From Limimaricola pyoseonensis (GTDB taxonomy: Bacteria > Pseudomonadota > Alphaproteobacteria > Rhodobacterales > Rhodobacteraceae), in NCBI RefSeq assembly GCF_900102015.1, contig NZ_FNAT01000002.1, positions 124,001 through 188,000 of the forward strand: DNA of 64,000 nucleotides. Reading direction: 5' to 3'. The translations under genes were made by a program, and so were the position numbers. Below the pieces are notes generated by a model. That model searched no databases and was not told the DNA's origin. It worked only from the letters and a program-made list of their open reading frames with translations. Shown here piece by piece: positions 25,009-34,467 of this stretch (positions within the stretch are counted from its first letter, which is position 1; the number at the start of each line of letters is the position of its first letter).

Positions 25009-25932
25009 CTATCGCGGGCGCTGTTCCGCGCCGGCGCGGCGCGGGTCGTGCGGGTCGCCCACCGGGTCCTTGTGGATGATCACGTCGGCGCGCGGGTAGC
25101 GCGCGAGGATGGCGCGCTTCAGAGCCGCGCCGATCTCGTGCGCCTCGTGCAGGCTCTGCTCGCCGTCGAGCTCGATATGCAGGTTCACGAAGACCCGGCT
25201 GCCGGCGCGGCGCGTGCGCAGGTCGTGATGGCCGTGCACGCCCGGGAAGTCGCCGGCGATGGCCTCGATCCCCGCGACCATGTCGTCGTCCACGGCGCGG
25301 TCCATCAGCGCATCCCATGCGCCGCGGCCGATCTTCAGCGCGCCGCCGACCATCAGCGCCGCCGCCCCCAGCGCCACCGCCGGGTCGATCCAGTCGAGCC
25401 CGAAGCGGCGCGAGGCCCAGAGCGCGCCGATCGCCCCCAGCGCCGGGATCAGGTCGCCGAGGTAATGCAGCGAATCCGCCGCCACCACGCGGTTGCCGGT
25501 CAGCCGCGCCACCCGGCGCTGCCACGCCACCAGCCCGGCGGTCAGCACGATCGACAGCGCCATCGCGGCGATGCCCGCGCCCTCGTTCGAAAGCGCGTCG
25601 CCGGGCGCGTTGAGCCGCATCATCGCGCCGCCCGCGATCAGCGCCGCCGAGACGAGGATGAACAGGCTCTGGCCCAGCGCCGCGAGATCCTCTGCCGAGG
25701 AATGGCCGAAGGCGTGGTCGGCATCGGCCGGGCGGCGGGCATAGGCGATGGCGGCGAGCGCGCCGAGCGACATCACGAGATCGAGCGCCGAGTCGGCCAG
25801 TGTCGCGGCCACCGAGAGCGCCCCGGTCTGCCACAGCGCCCAGAGCTTGGCCGCGATCAGCACCAGCGCCACGGAAACGGAGGCGATCCCGGCCGAGAGG
25901 TTCAGCCGGTCGTCTGAAGCCCGTCCCGCCAC
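25009..25932 (-). CDS. Cation diffusion facilitator (FieF-like)
   Basis: 307-residue divalent-metal/proton antiporter (Zn, Fe or similar). Six membrane segments are visible; the transport-site residues are in ATLADSALDLVMS (D..D in TM2) and AADSLHYLGDLIP (H...D in TM5). The cytosolic C-terminal domain has HGHHDLRTRRAGSRVFVNLHIELD. The start appears to be a GTG at 25932, four bases after the stop of the upstream SH3 gene, with only a weak ribosome-binding site, consistent with coupling. Confidence 0.92.
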   Translation of the reverse strand: MAGRASDDRLNLSAGIASVSVALVLIAAKLWALWQTGALSVAATLADSALDLVMSLGALAAIAYARRPADADHAFGHSSAEDLAALGQSLFILVSAALIAGGAMMRLNAPGDALSNEGAGIAAMALSIVLTAGLVAWQRRVARLTGNRVVAADSLHYLGDLIPALGAIGALWASRRFGLDWIDPAVALGAAALMVGGALKIGRGAWDALMDRAVDDDMVAGIEAIAGDFPGVHGHHDLRTRRAGSRVFVNLHIELDGEQSLHEAHEIGAALKRAILARYPRADVIIHKDPVGDPHDPRRAGAEQRPR

Positions 25933-25935
25933 GGA

Positions 25936-26556
25936 TCAGTCGCGGATCTCGTCGGGCGCGACGCCCCAGAGCGCGGTCTTGGGCGCCCATCCCTTGTAGC
26001 CCCCGGCCGAGACCCGGCACCATTCGGGCTCGCATTCGCCCAGCCGCGCCACCACGCCGGCCTCGAACTCGGCCACCACGGTGGCCTCGTCCTGCGGGCG
26101 GGCGCGCACCGGCAGCGGGTCGGCGTCGACGATCACCGTGCGCACGCCCGAAAGCATCGCGTAGTGCATCCAGCCGCCCACGCCCTCGCGGTCAGTGACG
26201 CGGCGCCAGTGGCCGTACTCGGCGGTCACCTGCAGCGGCATGTCGCGGCGCAGGAAGACCCAGTCGATCCGGTGCGACAGCGACGGCCCGCGCCGCACGT
26301 TGCCCCGGTCGCTCGAGAGCGAGACGAAGCGCGGCAGCGGCAGGTTGGTCTCGGGGCCGCGCGCCGGGCCTTCCGGCACCGCGAAGCGGCGCGGCGCGGC
26401 CGGCGCCTCGGGCGGCGCCGGCGCGGCCGGCTGTTCGGGTTCGGCGGCGGGCGGCGGCAGCGGCCGCGCGGCGGGGCGCAGCGGCGCGTCCTGCGCGGCG
26501 GCGGGCAGGGCGAGGCAGAGCGTCAACAGCGCCGCGATCCGTCCAAAGCCCGTCAT
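25936..26556 (-). CDS. Exported SH3-domain protein
   Basis: 206 residues: signal peptide (IAALLTLCLALPAAAQ), Pro/Ala-rich linker to about residue 65, then two bacterial SH3-like units (RFVSLSSDRGNVRRGPSLSHRIDWVF... and DADPLPVRARPQDEATVVAEFEAGVVARLGECEPEWCRVSAGGYKGWAPK). Such domains usually bind peptidoglycan or proteins in the periplasm. Starts at the ATG at 26556, divergent from the hydroxyacid dehydrogenase gene. No enzymatic module is present. Confidence 0.85.
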   Translation of the reverse strand: MTGFGRIAALLTLCLALPAAAQDAPLRPAARPLPPPAAEPEQPAAPAPPEAPAAPRRFAVPEGPARGPETNLPLPRFVSLSSDRGNVRRGPSLSHRIDWVFLRRDMPLQVTAEYGHWRRVTDREGVGGWMHYAMLSGVRTVIVDADPLPVRARPQDEATVVAEFEAGVVARLGECEPEWCRVSAGGYKGWAPKTALWGVAPDEIRD

Positions 26557-26668
26557 CCGTCCACCCGATCCTGCCTGATGCCGCCGGGCCGCCCGCGCTT
26601 GCGCGGCGGGCCCCGCGGGGCCACCTTGTCATGGAGAGGGGCCGAGGAAAAGCGCGGGGGGACGCGTC

Positions 26669-27655
26669 ATGGCGGGGAAACGCCTTCATGTGATCGCGAC
26701 GCGACGCCTGCCCGAGGCGGTCGAGGCGCGCATGGCCGAGCTGTTCGACTTCGTGCCCGGCCCGGCCGACGCGGCGATGGCGCCCGAGGCGCTGCGCGGC
26801 GTGCTCGAGGCGGCGGAGGTGCTGGTGCCGACCCTCTCTGACCGGATCGACGCCGACATGATCGCCGCGGCCGGGCCGCGCCTCAAGCTGATCGCCAATT
26901 ACGGCGCAGGCGTGGACCACATCGACACCGACGCCGCCCGCGCCCGCGGCATCGCGGTGACGAACACGCCCGGCGTGGTGACGGAGGACACCGCCGACGT
27001 GACCATGGCGCTGATCCTTGCCGTGACGCGGCGGCTGCCAGAGGGACAGGCGCTTATGCAGTCGGGCGAATGGCGCGGCTGGTCGCCCGACCTGCTGCTC
27101 GGCGGGCGGATCGGCGGGCGGCGGCTGGGCATCCTCGGGATGGGCCGGATCGGCCGCGCGGTGGCGCGCCGGGCGCGCGCCTTCGGCATGGAGATCGGCT
27201 ACCACAACCGCCGCCGCCTGCACCCGGAGATCGAGGCCGAATACGCCGCGCGCTTTTGGGACAGCCTCGACCAGATGGTCGCCCATTGCGACGTGATCTC
27301 GGTGCATTGTCCGCACACGCCGGCCTCCTACCACCTGCTCAACGCGAGGCGGATTGCGCTGATGAAGCCCGGCGCGGTGGTGGTGAACACCTCGCGCGGC
27401 GAGGTGATCGACGAGAACGCGCTGACGCGCGCGCTCCGGGCGGGCGAGATCGCCGGGGCCGGGCTCGACGTCTACGAGCAGCGGCGCGAGATCAACCCGC
27501 GGCTCAGGGCGCTGCCCAACGTGGTGCTGCTGCCGCATATGGGCTCGGCCACGCGCGAGGGGCGGATCGAGATGGGCGAGCGGGTGATGATCAACATCCG
27601 CGCGCTCGAGGACGGGCTGCCGCCGCCGGACCTGATCCTTCCCGATTTCGTGTAG
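26669..27655 (+). CDS. D-isomer-specific 2-hydroxyacid dehydrogenase (glyoxylate/hydroxypyruvate reductase-like)
   Basis: 328-residue NAD(P)-dependent enzyme. Cofactor loop GILGMGRIGRAVARRARAFG is followed by YHNRRRL; basic residues after the second strand usually indicate NADPH preference. Catalytic residues are the Arg in VVVNTSRGEVID, an acidic residue in GLDVYEQRREI and the His in LLPHMGSATREGR. Length matches glyoxylate reductases. ATG at 26669. Substrate not certain; glyoxylate or hydroxypyruvate is the usual call. Confidence 0.88.
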   Translation: MAGKRLHVIATRRLPEAVEARMAELFDFVPGPADAAMAPEALRGVLEAAEVLVPTLSDRIDADMIAAAGPRLKLIANYGAGVDHIDTDAARARGIAVTNTPGVVTEDTADVTMALILAVTRRLPEGQALMQSGEWRGWSPDLLLGGRIGGRRLGILGMGRIGRAVARRARAFGMEIGYHNRRRLHPEIEAEYAARFWDSLDQMVAHCDVISVHCPHTPASYHLLNARRIALMKPGAVVVNTSRGEVIDENALTRALRAGEIAGAGLDVYEQRREINPRLRALPNVVLLPHMGSATREGRIEMGERVMINIRALEDGLPPPDLILPDFV

Positions 27656-27718
27656 CTGCGGGAACCGATTCGCCGGTGCCGCATTGCAGCGACGTCGAGA
27701 TCGTCACGGAGCTGTCAC

Positions 27719-27919
27719 ATGCGCAACTGGGCCATCGCCTTGCTGTCGCTCGCGCTGGTTTCGGGCCTGGCCTGCCTCGGCGCGAACACGCCGGACGAAC
27801 ACGGCGTGGCGCGGGTGCTCATGGTGCTGTTCGGCGTGCTCGGCGCCTATGCCGCGACCGCGCATCTGCTGCGCGGCCGCGCCCGCCCCGGCCATGCGGA
27901 CGGAGCGATCGAGACCTGA
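27719..27919 (+). CDS. Small two-helix membrane protein
   Basis: 66 residues with two hydrophobic segments (AIALLSLALVSGLACLG and VLMVLFGVLGAYAATAHLL) and a charged tail. GGAG lies eight bases before the ATG. Convergent with the next lipoprotein gene, whose stop follows directly. No family recognised. Confidence 0.6.
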   Translation: MRNWAIALLSLALVSGLACLGANTPDEHGVARVLMVLFGVLGAYAATAHLLRGRARPGHADGAIET

Positions 27920-28480
27920 TCAGTTGCTGACGCGGCGCAGGATGCGCTGGCCGGGCAGGTCGGCGCCCAGCACCTGCATGCGCGCGTCGCGCGCGAAGGC
28001 CTCGAGCAGGTCGCGATAGTAGCCGCCGGCCGAGTTCACCGCCGCCCCCAGAAGCGCGCCGCCCGTGCCCTCGGCGGCCTCGCCGGCAAGCACCTGGATC
28101 GTGTAGCTGCCGCGCAGCGCGCCCGAGGGGTCGATGATCCGCACCGCGCCCGACAGGCGCGACTGGTCGCGCCCGAAGGCGGTCGAGGTGCCGCCCGCCA
28201 CGTTCAGCCGCGACACGTCGACCTGCATCTGCCACTGGCCGCCGCGGCCCAGCCGGTCGGCGAACTCGCGCGCCAGCGCGGTCTCGAGATCGGGCGCGAG
28301 GCGGCTGGAGAAGCGCTGCGCCGCGCCGCTTTCGAAGCCGGTGCCCTCGGTCGCGACCGAGATGGTCGAGAGCTGCATCTCGGCCCGCGCGCTGCGCGAC
28401 AGCGGGTTCGGGTCGGGCGTGCCGCAGGCCGCCAGCGTGGCGGCGGCGGCAAGGGCAATCAGGCTGCGGCGGGTGAACAT
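27920..28480 (-). CDS. Predicted lipoprotein of unknown function
   Basis: 186 residues. N-terminus MFTRRSLIALAAAATLAAC has a twin-arginine-like pair and a lipobox LAAC followed by GTPDP. The mature part contains LSTISVATEGTGFESG, QVDVSRLNVAGGTSTAFGRDQSRLSGAVRI and ends in GQRILRRVSN; it looks like one mixed alpha/beta domain I cannot name. GGAG sits six bases before the ATG at 28480. It follows panB by 24 bp, so is probably co-transcribed with panC-panB. Confidence 0.75.
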   Translation of the reverse strand: MFTRRSLIALAAAATLAACGTPDPNPLSRSARAEMQLSTISVATEGTGFESGAAQRFSSRLAPDLETALAREFADRLGRGGQWQMQVDVSRLNVAGGTSTAFGRDQSRLSGAVRIIDPSGALRGSYTIQVLAGEAAEGTGGALLGAAVNSAGGYYRDLLEAFARDARMQVLGADLPGQRILRRVSN

Positions 28481-28504
28481 CGGCATCTCCGGAACTGGCA
28501 TGGA

Positions 28505-29317
28505 TTAACGGTAGACCTCGTCCTCGGTCGGGAAGGCGCGGGTCTTTACGTCCTCGGCGTAGCGCTTGACCGAATCCTCGATCATCGGCCCGAGCTGGCC
28601 ATAGACCTTGACGAATTTCGGCGTCCACGGGTTCAGCCCCAGCATGTCCTCGAGCACGAGGATCTGGCCGTCGCATTCCGCGCTCGCGCCGATGCCGATG
28701 GTCGGGATCTCGATCGCCTTGGTGATCTTGGCGGCGAGCGGCTCGACCATGCCCTCGAGCACCACGGCGAAGGCGCCGGCCTCGGTCACGGCGCGGGCAT
28801 CCTCGAGATGCGCCTCCCAGCTGTCCTCGTCCCTACCTTGCGTCTTGAAGCCGCCCATGACGTGGCTCGACTGCGGGGTGAGCCCGATATGCGCCATCAC
28901 CGGGATGCCGCGCTCGGTCAAAAAGCGGATGGTCTCGGCCATGCGGGTGCCGCCCTCGAGCTTCACCGCGCCGCACTGGGTTTCCTTCATGATCTGCGCG
29001 GCGTTGCGGAAGGCGACCTGCGGGCTTTCCTCGTAGGTGCCGAAGGGCATGTCGACGACGATCAGAGCCTTCTTCGTGCCGCGCACCACGGCGCGGCCAT
29101 GCATGATCATCAGCTCGAGCGACACGCCGACCGTGCTCTCCATGCCGTGCATCACCATGCCGAGGCTGTCGCCCACGAGGATGAAGTCGGCGTAGCGGTC
29201 GACGATGGCGGCGGTGTGCGCGTGGTACGAGGTCAGCGACACGATCGGCTCGCCGCCCTTGCGGCGGGCGATCTGCGGCACGGTCACCCGGCGGATCGTC
29301 TCGGTCTGGCTGCTCAT
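28505..29317 (-). CDS. panB: 3-methyl-2-oxobutanoate hydroxymethyltransferase
   Basis: 270-residue TIM-barrel enzyme making ketopantoate from alpha-ketoisovalerate and methylene-tetrahydrofolate, first committed step to pantothenate. Motifs [28 protein letters not shown] (metal-binding Asp), [28 protein letters not shown] and [10 protein letters not shown] are intact. Its ATG overlaps the panC stop as ATGA. Confidence 0.97.
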   Translation of the reverse strand: MSSQTETIRRVTVPQIARRKGGEPIVSLTSYHAHTAAIVDRYADFILVGDSLGMVMHGMESTVGVSLELMIMHGRAVVRGTKKALIVVDMPFGTYEESPQVAFRNAAQIMKETQCGAVKLEGGTRMAETIRFLTERGIPVMAHIGLTPQSSHVMGGFKTQGRDEDSWEAHLEDARAVTEAGAFAVVLEGMVEPLAAKITKAIEIPTIGIGASAECDGQILVLEDMLGLNPWTPKFVKVYGQLGPMIEDSVKRYAEDVKTRAFPTEDEVYR

Positions 29318-30171
29318 GGGGTGATCTCCCTCTGATCGATCAACAGGACCTCGCCGAACTGGGCCGAGATCATAATGGCTATGGGCTCCGACAGCGGCGC
29401 GTCGGGCGATTGTCCCAAGGGGGCGAGGCTGCCAGGCGACACGATGTCGAGCCCGGTGAGCGTGGCGCGCGGCTCGTCCGAGACGGTGGCGCGGATCGCC
29501 TCCTCGATCTGGCGCGGGCTGCCGCCCTCGGCCGCGACCCGCTCGGCCCGGCCCAGCGCGCGGTTGAGGCAGACCGCGGCGGCGCGGTCCTCGGAGGTGA
29601 GCCGCACGTTGCGCGACGACATGGCCAGACCGTCGGCCTCGCGCATGGTCGGCACGCCGACGACCTCGAGCGGCATGTGCAGGTCGCAGGCAAGGCGGCG
29701 GATCACCTGCAGCTGCTGGTAGTCCTTCTCGCCGAAATAGGCGGCGTCGGGGCCAACGATGTTGAAGAGCTTGGTGACCACGGTGGCGACGCCGCGGAAA
29801 TGGCCGGGCCGGACCGCGCCGTGCAGCCTGTTCGCCAGTTCGCGGGTCTCGACCACGGTCTCGTCGCCCTCGGGATAGATCTCGTAGGCCTGCGGGATCA
29901 GCACGGCGTCGCAGCCGGCCGCCTCCAGCGCCGCGAGATCGGCGGCCTCGGTGCGCGGGTAGGTCTCGAGGTCCTTGGGGTCGCCGAACTGGGTCGGGTT
30001 GACGAAGATGGTGGCCACGACCCGGTCGTTGCCGGCCTTGGCGGCGGCGACGAGGCTCATGTGGCCGTCATGCAGCGCGCCCATTGTGGTGACGAGGCCG
30101 ACGCGTTCGCCTGCCGCGCGGAAGCCCGCGACGGCGTCGCGTATCGCACTGATGCTGCGGCAGATCTGCAT
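29314..30171 (-). CDS. panC: Pantoate-beta-alanine ligase
   Basis: 285-residue ATP-dependent ligase joining pantoate and beta-alanine. The HIGH-like motif is [38 protein letters not shown] and [16 protein letters not shown], then [15 protein letters not shown], cover the active site. ATG at 30171. Coupled to panB by ATGA; 62 bp downstream of the lipase-like gene on the same strand. Confidence 0.97.
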   Translation of the reverse strand: MQICRSISAIRDAVAGFRAAGERVGLVTTMGALHDGHMSLVAAAKAGNDRVVATIFVNPTQFGDPKDLETYPRTEAADLAALEAAGCDAVLIPQAYEIYPEGDETVVETRELANRLHGAVRPGHFRGVATVVTKLFNIVGPDAAYFGEKDYQQLQVIRRLACDLHMPLEVVGVPTMREADGLAMSSRNVRLTSEDRAAAVCLNRALGRAERVAAEGGSPRQIEEAIRATVSDEPRATLTGLDIVSPGSLAPLGQSPDAPLSEPIAIMISAQFGEVLLIDQREITP

Positions 30172-30233
30172 GATGCCCTCCCAGACGCTGGCTGTCTTTT
30201 ACGGGGCCGGGCAGGGCGGCACAACAGCGCCGC

Positions 30234-30878
30234 TCAGGCGGTCGGGGGCCAGGCGCGCGGGAAGCCGGCGGGCAGGTCGCCCTCCAGCGCCTCGATGTAG
30301 CTCGCGATCGAGTGGCCCTCCTCGACGTCGCCGGCGGGCGGGTTCAGCCAGTGCACCGAGCCGAGATGGCGGAAGCCCAGGAAGCGCGGCGGCAGGTGGC
30401 ACAGCGTGTCGTCGATGCGGCAGACGTTCAGCACGAAGCCCTCGCGCCCGAAATGCGCGCGCCCGTGCAGCGTGCGCGGGCTGCCGAAGGCGAGAGTGGG
30501 CACGCCGAGCGAGGCGCCGACGATCTGCGCCGAGGCCGCGCCCAGCGAATGGCCGATGATGAAGGCGGGCTTCTGCGGCTTGGCGAAGGCGTAGACGATC
30601 TGCGCGTGTTCGAGAAAGCCCGCGTGCCACAGCGCGCCGCTGTCGCCCGGCGCCATGCGGAAGCCATGCGCGTCGGGCGCGCGGTCGTGGATGAAGTCGA
30701 AGTTGAACTCGAACCAGTCCGAGAATTCGTTGGTGCCGGCGATGTAGAGGATGCCGCGCTTCAGCATCGCGGCCTGCACGCCGCGCAGGTCGAGCGTCTC
30801 GACCACGTCCGGCCCCTCCAGCCCGCCATTCATGCGGTCGATGATCCGCGCGGCCTCGATCGGCTCGAGCGTCTTCAT
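30234..30878 (-). CDS. Lipase class 3-like alpha/beta hydrolase
   Basis: 214 residues. The nucleophile elbow GHSLGAASAQIVGASLG follows KPAFII, and AFGSPRTL, CRIDDTLCHLPP provide a plausible Asp; a His near HLGSVHWL could complete the triad, the usual class 3 lipase layout. No signal peptide, so cytoplasmic. Start at ATG 30878 with a strong GGAGGGAGG upstream; a longer in-frame form from 30905 lacks a site. Substrate unknown. Divergent from the flavoprotein gene. Confidence 0.75.
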   Translation of the reverse strand: MKTLEPIEAARIIDRMNGGLEGPDVVETLDLRGVQAAMLKRGILYIAGTNEFSDWFEFNFDFIHDRAPDAHGFRMAPGDSGALWHAGFLEHAQIVYAFAKPQKPAFIIGHSLGAASAQIVGASLGVPTLAFGSPRTLHGRAHFGREGFVLNVCRIDDTLCHLPPRFLGFRHLGSVHWLNPPAGDVEEGHSIASYIEALEGDLPAGFPRAWPPTA

Positions 30879-31038
30879 GGCGGCCCTCCCTCCTGGCCCC
30901 ACCATTCACGCCGCAAGCGCCCCGCCTGTCCAGCACGGGCCGCGCGTGTCGCATTCGGCGCGCGAGATGTCGCCCGGCTTCGCCCCTTTTCGGCCAATCG
31001 CGCGATGGTGCGGACAAGGCCAGCCCGGAGACCGCCCG

Positions 31039-33540
31039 ATGAAGACCCATGTCAAAGCTCTCGTCGTCGGCGGTGGCGCCGTCGGCACCTCGATCGCCTA
31101 CCACCTCGCCAAGGCCGGGTGGGACGACGTCATGCTGCTCGAACGCGACGAGCTGACCTCGGGCTCGACCTGGCACGCGGCGGGGCTCTTGCCCTACTTC
31201 AACATGTCCTACGCGACCACCTGGATCCACGACCACTCGATCAAGCTTTACAAGACGCTGGAAGAGGAGACCGGGCTCGACGCCGGCTTCTTCGTGGTGG
31301 GCAACCTGCGCATGGCGCAGTCGAAGGCGCGCATGGACGAGTACATGCTCTACGCCTCGACTGCCGAGACCGTCGGCGTGCCGTTCGAATGGATGACGCC
31401 CGCGCAGATCAAGGAGCGCTGGCCGCTGGTCCGGACCGAGGATCTCGAGGGTGCGATCTACCACCCGACCGACGGCTACATTAACCCCGCCGACGTCACC
31501 ATGGCGATGGCCAAGGGCGCGCGGCAGAGGGGCGTTTCGATCGAGCGCAGGTGGCAGGTCGACGGCTACGCCTGGACCGGCTCGGAATGGCGGGTGACGG
31601 TGACCAAGATGGTCGAGAAGGGCGGCAACCTCGTCCCCTCGGATGAGCAACAGGTCATCACCGCCGAGCATGTCGTGACCGCGACCGGCAACCACGCGCA
31701 GCGCACGGCGCGGCTTCTGGGGATCAAGATCCCGGCGATTCCGGTCGAGCACCAGTTCATCGTCACCGAGCCCGACCCGGCGCTGGTCGAGTGGCGCAAG
31801 TCGAACCCGCAGCACCCGGTGCTGCGCGACGCCGACGCCAAGTGGTACGTGCGCGAGGAGCGCGGCGGCTGGATCCTCGGCCCCTACGAGCGAGGCGCCC
31901 CCGCGCGCTTCCCCTATGGCGTGCCCGACAGCTTCCGCGCCGACCTGTTCCCGCTCGATCTCGACCGGATCGAGGAGGAGTACATGTCGATGATCCACCG
32001 CATCCCCTCCTCGGAGGAGGTGGGTCTGAAGGACGATTTCAACGGCCCGATCTGCTACACGCCCGACGGCAACCCGCTGATCGGCCCGGCGCCGGGCCTG
32101 CGCAACATGTGGCTGGCGGAGGGCTTCTCCTTCGGCATCACGGCGGCGGGCGGCGCGGGGCACTACCTCGCGCAGATGATGGTCGAGGGCGAGGCCGAGA
32201 TCGACATGGCGTCGCTCGACCCCAAGCGGTTCGGGTCGTGGATGACCACAGACTACGCCGTGGCCAAGAACGAGGAGGCCTACGAGCACGTCTACATCCT
32301 GCACCACCCCGACGAGGAGCGCCCGGCCGCGCGACCCTTGCGCACCTCGCCCGCCTATGACCGGCAGAAGGAGAGGGGCGCGCAGTTCGGGCAGGTGAAC
32401 GGCTGGGAGCGGCCGAACTATTACGGGCCGGTCGATGCGCCCGAGGGCTTCGACCACGACGCGCGCTCGTTCCGGCGCGGCGGCTGGTGGGAACATGCGG
32501 CCGCCGAGGCGAAGGCGATCCGTGAGGGCGTGGGCCTGATCGACGCCACCGCCTTTGCCAAGCACGAGGTGAAGGGGCCGGGGGCCGCGGCCTTCCTCGA
32601 CTGGTTCACCACCAACAAGCTGCCGAAGGTCGGCCGCATCAACCTGACCTACGCGCTGACCGATGCCGGCACGACCCGCACCGAATACACCATCGTGCGG
32701 CTGGCGGAGGACCGGTTCTACCTCGTCTCGGCGGGCGCCTGGAGCGCCTATGACGGCGACTTCCTGAGGAAGGCCATCGAGGACAAGGAGCCCGAGTTCG
32801 GCCGCATCGACGTGCAGGACGTGACCACGCAATGGGGCGTCTTCGCCATCGCCGGGCCGCGCTCGCGCGAGGTGCTGAACCGGCTGGTGCGCGACGCCGA
32901 CCCGGCGACGGTGCTGTCGAACAAGCGCTTCCCGTGGCTGTCGGTGCGCGACATCGAGCTTGGCATGGTGCCGGTCCGCGCGTTGCGCGTGGCCTATACC
33001 GGCGAGCTGGGCTGGGAGCTGCATCACCCGATCGAGATGCAGACCCACCTGTGGGACAGGCTGATGGCGGCGGGCGAGCCGTCGGGCATGAAGCTGGTGG
33101 GCGCGCGGGCGCAGAACTGGCTGCGGCAGGAGAAGTCCTACCGCGCCTTCGGCACCGAGCTCGGGCGCGACGCGACGCCGCTCGAGGCCGGTCTCGACCG
33201 CTTTGTGGATCTCTCGAAGGAGTTCCACGGCAAGGCGGCGATGGAGGCGATCGGGCTGCGTTCGAAATGCGTGACGCTGCTGATCGACGGCCCGCAGGAC
33301 GCCGACCCCTGGGGCCGCGAGGCGCTGTTCTCGGAAAAGGGCGAGCGGGTCGGGCGGCTTACCTCGGGCGGCTGGTCGGCGGCCTTCGGCAAGTCGATCG
33401 GTATGGGCTACGTGCGCCCCGAGCTTGCGGCGCCCGGCACGAAGCTCAAGGTGCGGATGTTCCGCGAGCTGTGGGACGCCGAGATCTGCGAGGACAGCCC
33501 CTACGACCCGACCAACGCCACCATCCGCGCGGATGGCTGA
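31039..33540 (+). CDS. Dimethylglycine/sarcosine dehydrogenase-like flavoprotein (DAO + GcvT)
   Basis: 833 residues. The N-terminal FAD domain has VKALVVGGGAVGTSIAYHLAK; TSGSTWHAAGL contains the His that carries covalent FAD in mammalian dimethylglycine and sarcosine dehydrogenases. DGNPLIGPAPGLRNMWLAEGF closes the DAO part. A linker domain and a GcvT-like folate-binding region (RVAYTGELGWELHHPIEMQ, FGTELGRDATPLEAGLDRFV) form the C-terminal half, which would pass formaldehyde to tetrahydrofolate. The likely role is oxidative N-demethylation of betaine-derived methylamines; the exact substrate is uncertain. ATG at 31039 with GGAG upstream. Confidence 0.88.
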   Translation: MKTHVKALVVGGGAVGTSIAYHLAKAGWDDVMLLERDELTSGSTWHAAGLLPYFNMSYATTWIHDHSIKLYKTLEEETGLDAGFFVVGNLRMAQSKARMDEYMLYASTAETVGVPFEWMTPAQIKERWPLVRTEDLEGAIYHPTDGYINPADVTMAMAKGARQRGVSIERRWQVDGYAWTGSEWRVTVTKMVEKGGNLVPSDEQQVITAEHVVTATGNHAQRTARLLGIKIPAIPVEHQFIVTEPDPALVEWRKSNPQHPVLRDADAKWYVREERGGWILGPYERGAPARFPYGVPDSFRADLFPLDLDRIEEEYMSMIHRIPSSEEVGLKDDFNGPICYTPDGNPLIGPAPGLRNMWLAEGFSFGITAAGGAGHYLAQMMVEGEAEIDMASLDPKRFGSWMTTDYAVAKNEEAYEHVYILHHPDEERPAARPLRTSPAYDRQKERGAQFGQVNGWERPNYYGPVDAPEGFDHDARSFRRGGWWEHAAAEAKAIREGVGLIDATAFAKHEVKGPGAAAFLDWFTTNKLPKVGRINLTYALTDAGTTRTEYTIVRLAEDRFYLVSAGAWSAYDGDFLRKAIEDKEPEFGRIDVQDVTTQWGVFAIAGPRSREVLNRLVRDADPATVLSNKRFPWLSVRDIELGMVPVRALRVAYTGELGWELHHPIEMQTHLWDRLMAAGEPSGMKLVGARAQNWLRQEKSYRAFGTELGRDATPLEAGLDRFVDLSKEFHGKAAMEAIGLRSKCVTLLIDGPQDADPWGREALFSEKGERVGRLTSGGWSAAFGKSIGMGYVRPELAAPGTKLKVRMFRELWDAEICEDSPYDPTNATIRADG

Positions 33541-33547
33541 CACCCGA

Positions 33548-33574
33548 CCGGCGGCGCGCGACCCGCGCCGCCGG
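33548..33574 (+). terminator. Hairpin after the flavoprotein gene
   Basis: A perfect 11-bp stem CCGGCGGCGCG/CGCGCCGCCGG with a 5-base loop, seven bases after the stop codon; no T-tract follows. Lies in a 254-bp gap that otherwise shows nothing recognisable. Confidence 0.5.
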
Positions 33575-33794
33575 ATCACGCGGGGGGTAGGGTCGGAGCC
33601 GGCGGCGGCGATCTGCGCCGCGCGAAGTCCCGCCATGCGCGTTTTGCCGCTTCCCTCCGCCGGGCGCGCGCTATGTGATGCGGGCGCGACCGGTTCCGTC
33701 ATGGCGTGATCGCTGCGGCCCAAGGGACACCCGCGGCTGCCGGACCGGGTCGTATCCGGCCCCGTCCCCGGGGTGTTTGGACTTGGACCCCTCC

Positions 33795-34460
33795 ATGAAC
33801 AGAAAGAAGAACAGGACCTTCGCCATCATCGGCCTCGGCAATTTCGGCGCCACGGTCGCGAGCGAGCTGGTCCGCTTCGGCAATTACGTCATCGGCCTCG
33901 ACAGCGACCGGAAGGTGGTCGGGCACTACGCCGAGAAGCTCAGCCAGGCCATGGTGGTCGACAGCCGCGACGAGGCGGCGCTGCGCGAGGCCGGGGTGGG
34001 CGATTGCGACGTGGCGCTGATCGCGATGGGCGAGAACCTCGAATCCAGCGTGCTCACCGCGATCAACCTGCGCATGATCGGCGTGCCCACGGTCTGGGCC
34101 AAGGCGGTCAGCAAGTCGCATCACCGCATCCTGTCGAAGCTCGGCGTCGACCGCATCATCCACCCCGAGGAGGAGGTCGGCCGCCACACCGCTCAGGTGC
34201 TGCACAACCCGCTGGTGCGCGACTATGTCAGCCTCGGCAACGGCTTCCACGTGGTGAGCTTCCGCGTGCCCGAATCGCTCGAGGGCCGCAGCGTGCACGA
34301 GCTGAAGCTGCGCGAGCGCCACGACCTGCGCTGCATCGGCGTGATGCGCGGGGCCGAGTACCTGGGCGACGACGGCGCGCCCGTGACCTTCGCCGAGCAG
34401 GACCGGCTGCTGCTTCTGGGCACGCGGCAGAACCTGCGCGACTTCGCGGCGACGCTTTGA
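33795..34460 (+). CDS. ktrA: Potassium-channel regulatory subunit (KtrA/TrkA, RCK)
   Basis: 221-residue cytoplasmic ring-forming subunit that gates a K+ channel in response to nucleotides. The RCK_N Rossmann motif is FAIIGLGNFGATVASELV with the acidic residue in VIGLDSD; the RCK_C part has SVHELKLRERHDLRCIGVMR and FAEQDRLLLLGT. A single RCK pair identifies it as KtrA-like, unlike the duplicated TrkA of enterobacteria. Start ATG 33795. The channel gene begins seven bases after its stop. Confidence 0.92.
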   Translation: MNRKKNRTFAIIGLGNFGATVASELVRFGNYVIGLDSDRKVVGHYAEKLSQAMVVDSRDEAALREAGVGDCDVALIAMGENLESSVLTAINLRMIGVPTVWAKAVSKSHHRILSKLGVDRIIHPEEEVGRHTAQVLHNPLVRDYVSLGNGFHVVSFRVPESLEGRSVHELKLRERHDLRCIGVMRGAEYLGDDGAPVTFAEQDRLLLLGTRQNLRDFAATL

Positions 34461-34467
34461 GCCGGCC

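Noticed and set aside
30199-33723. 1174-codon open frame on the minus strand
   Set aside because: Antisense to the dimethylglycine dehydrogenase-like gene and running through the lipase gene region; no recognisable domain in the antisense part.
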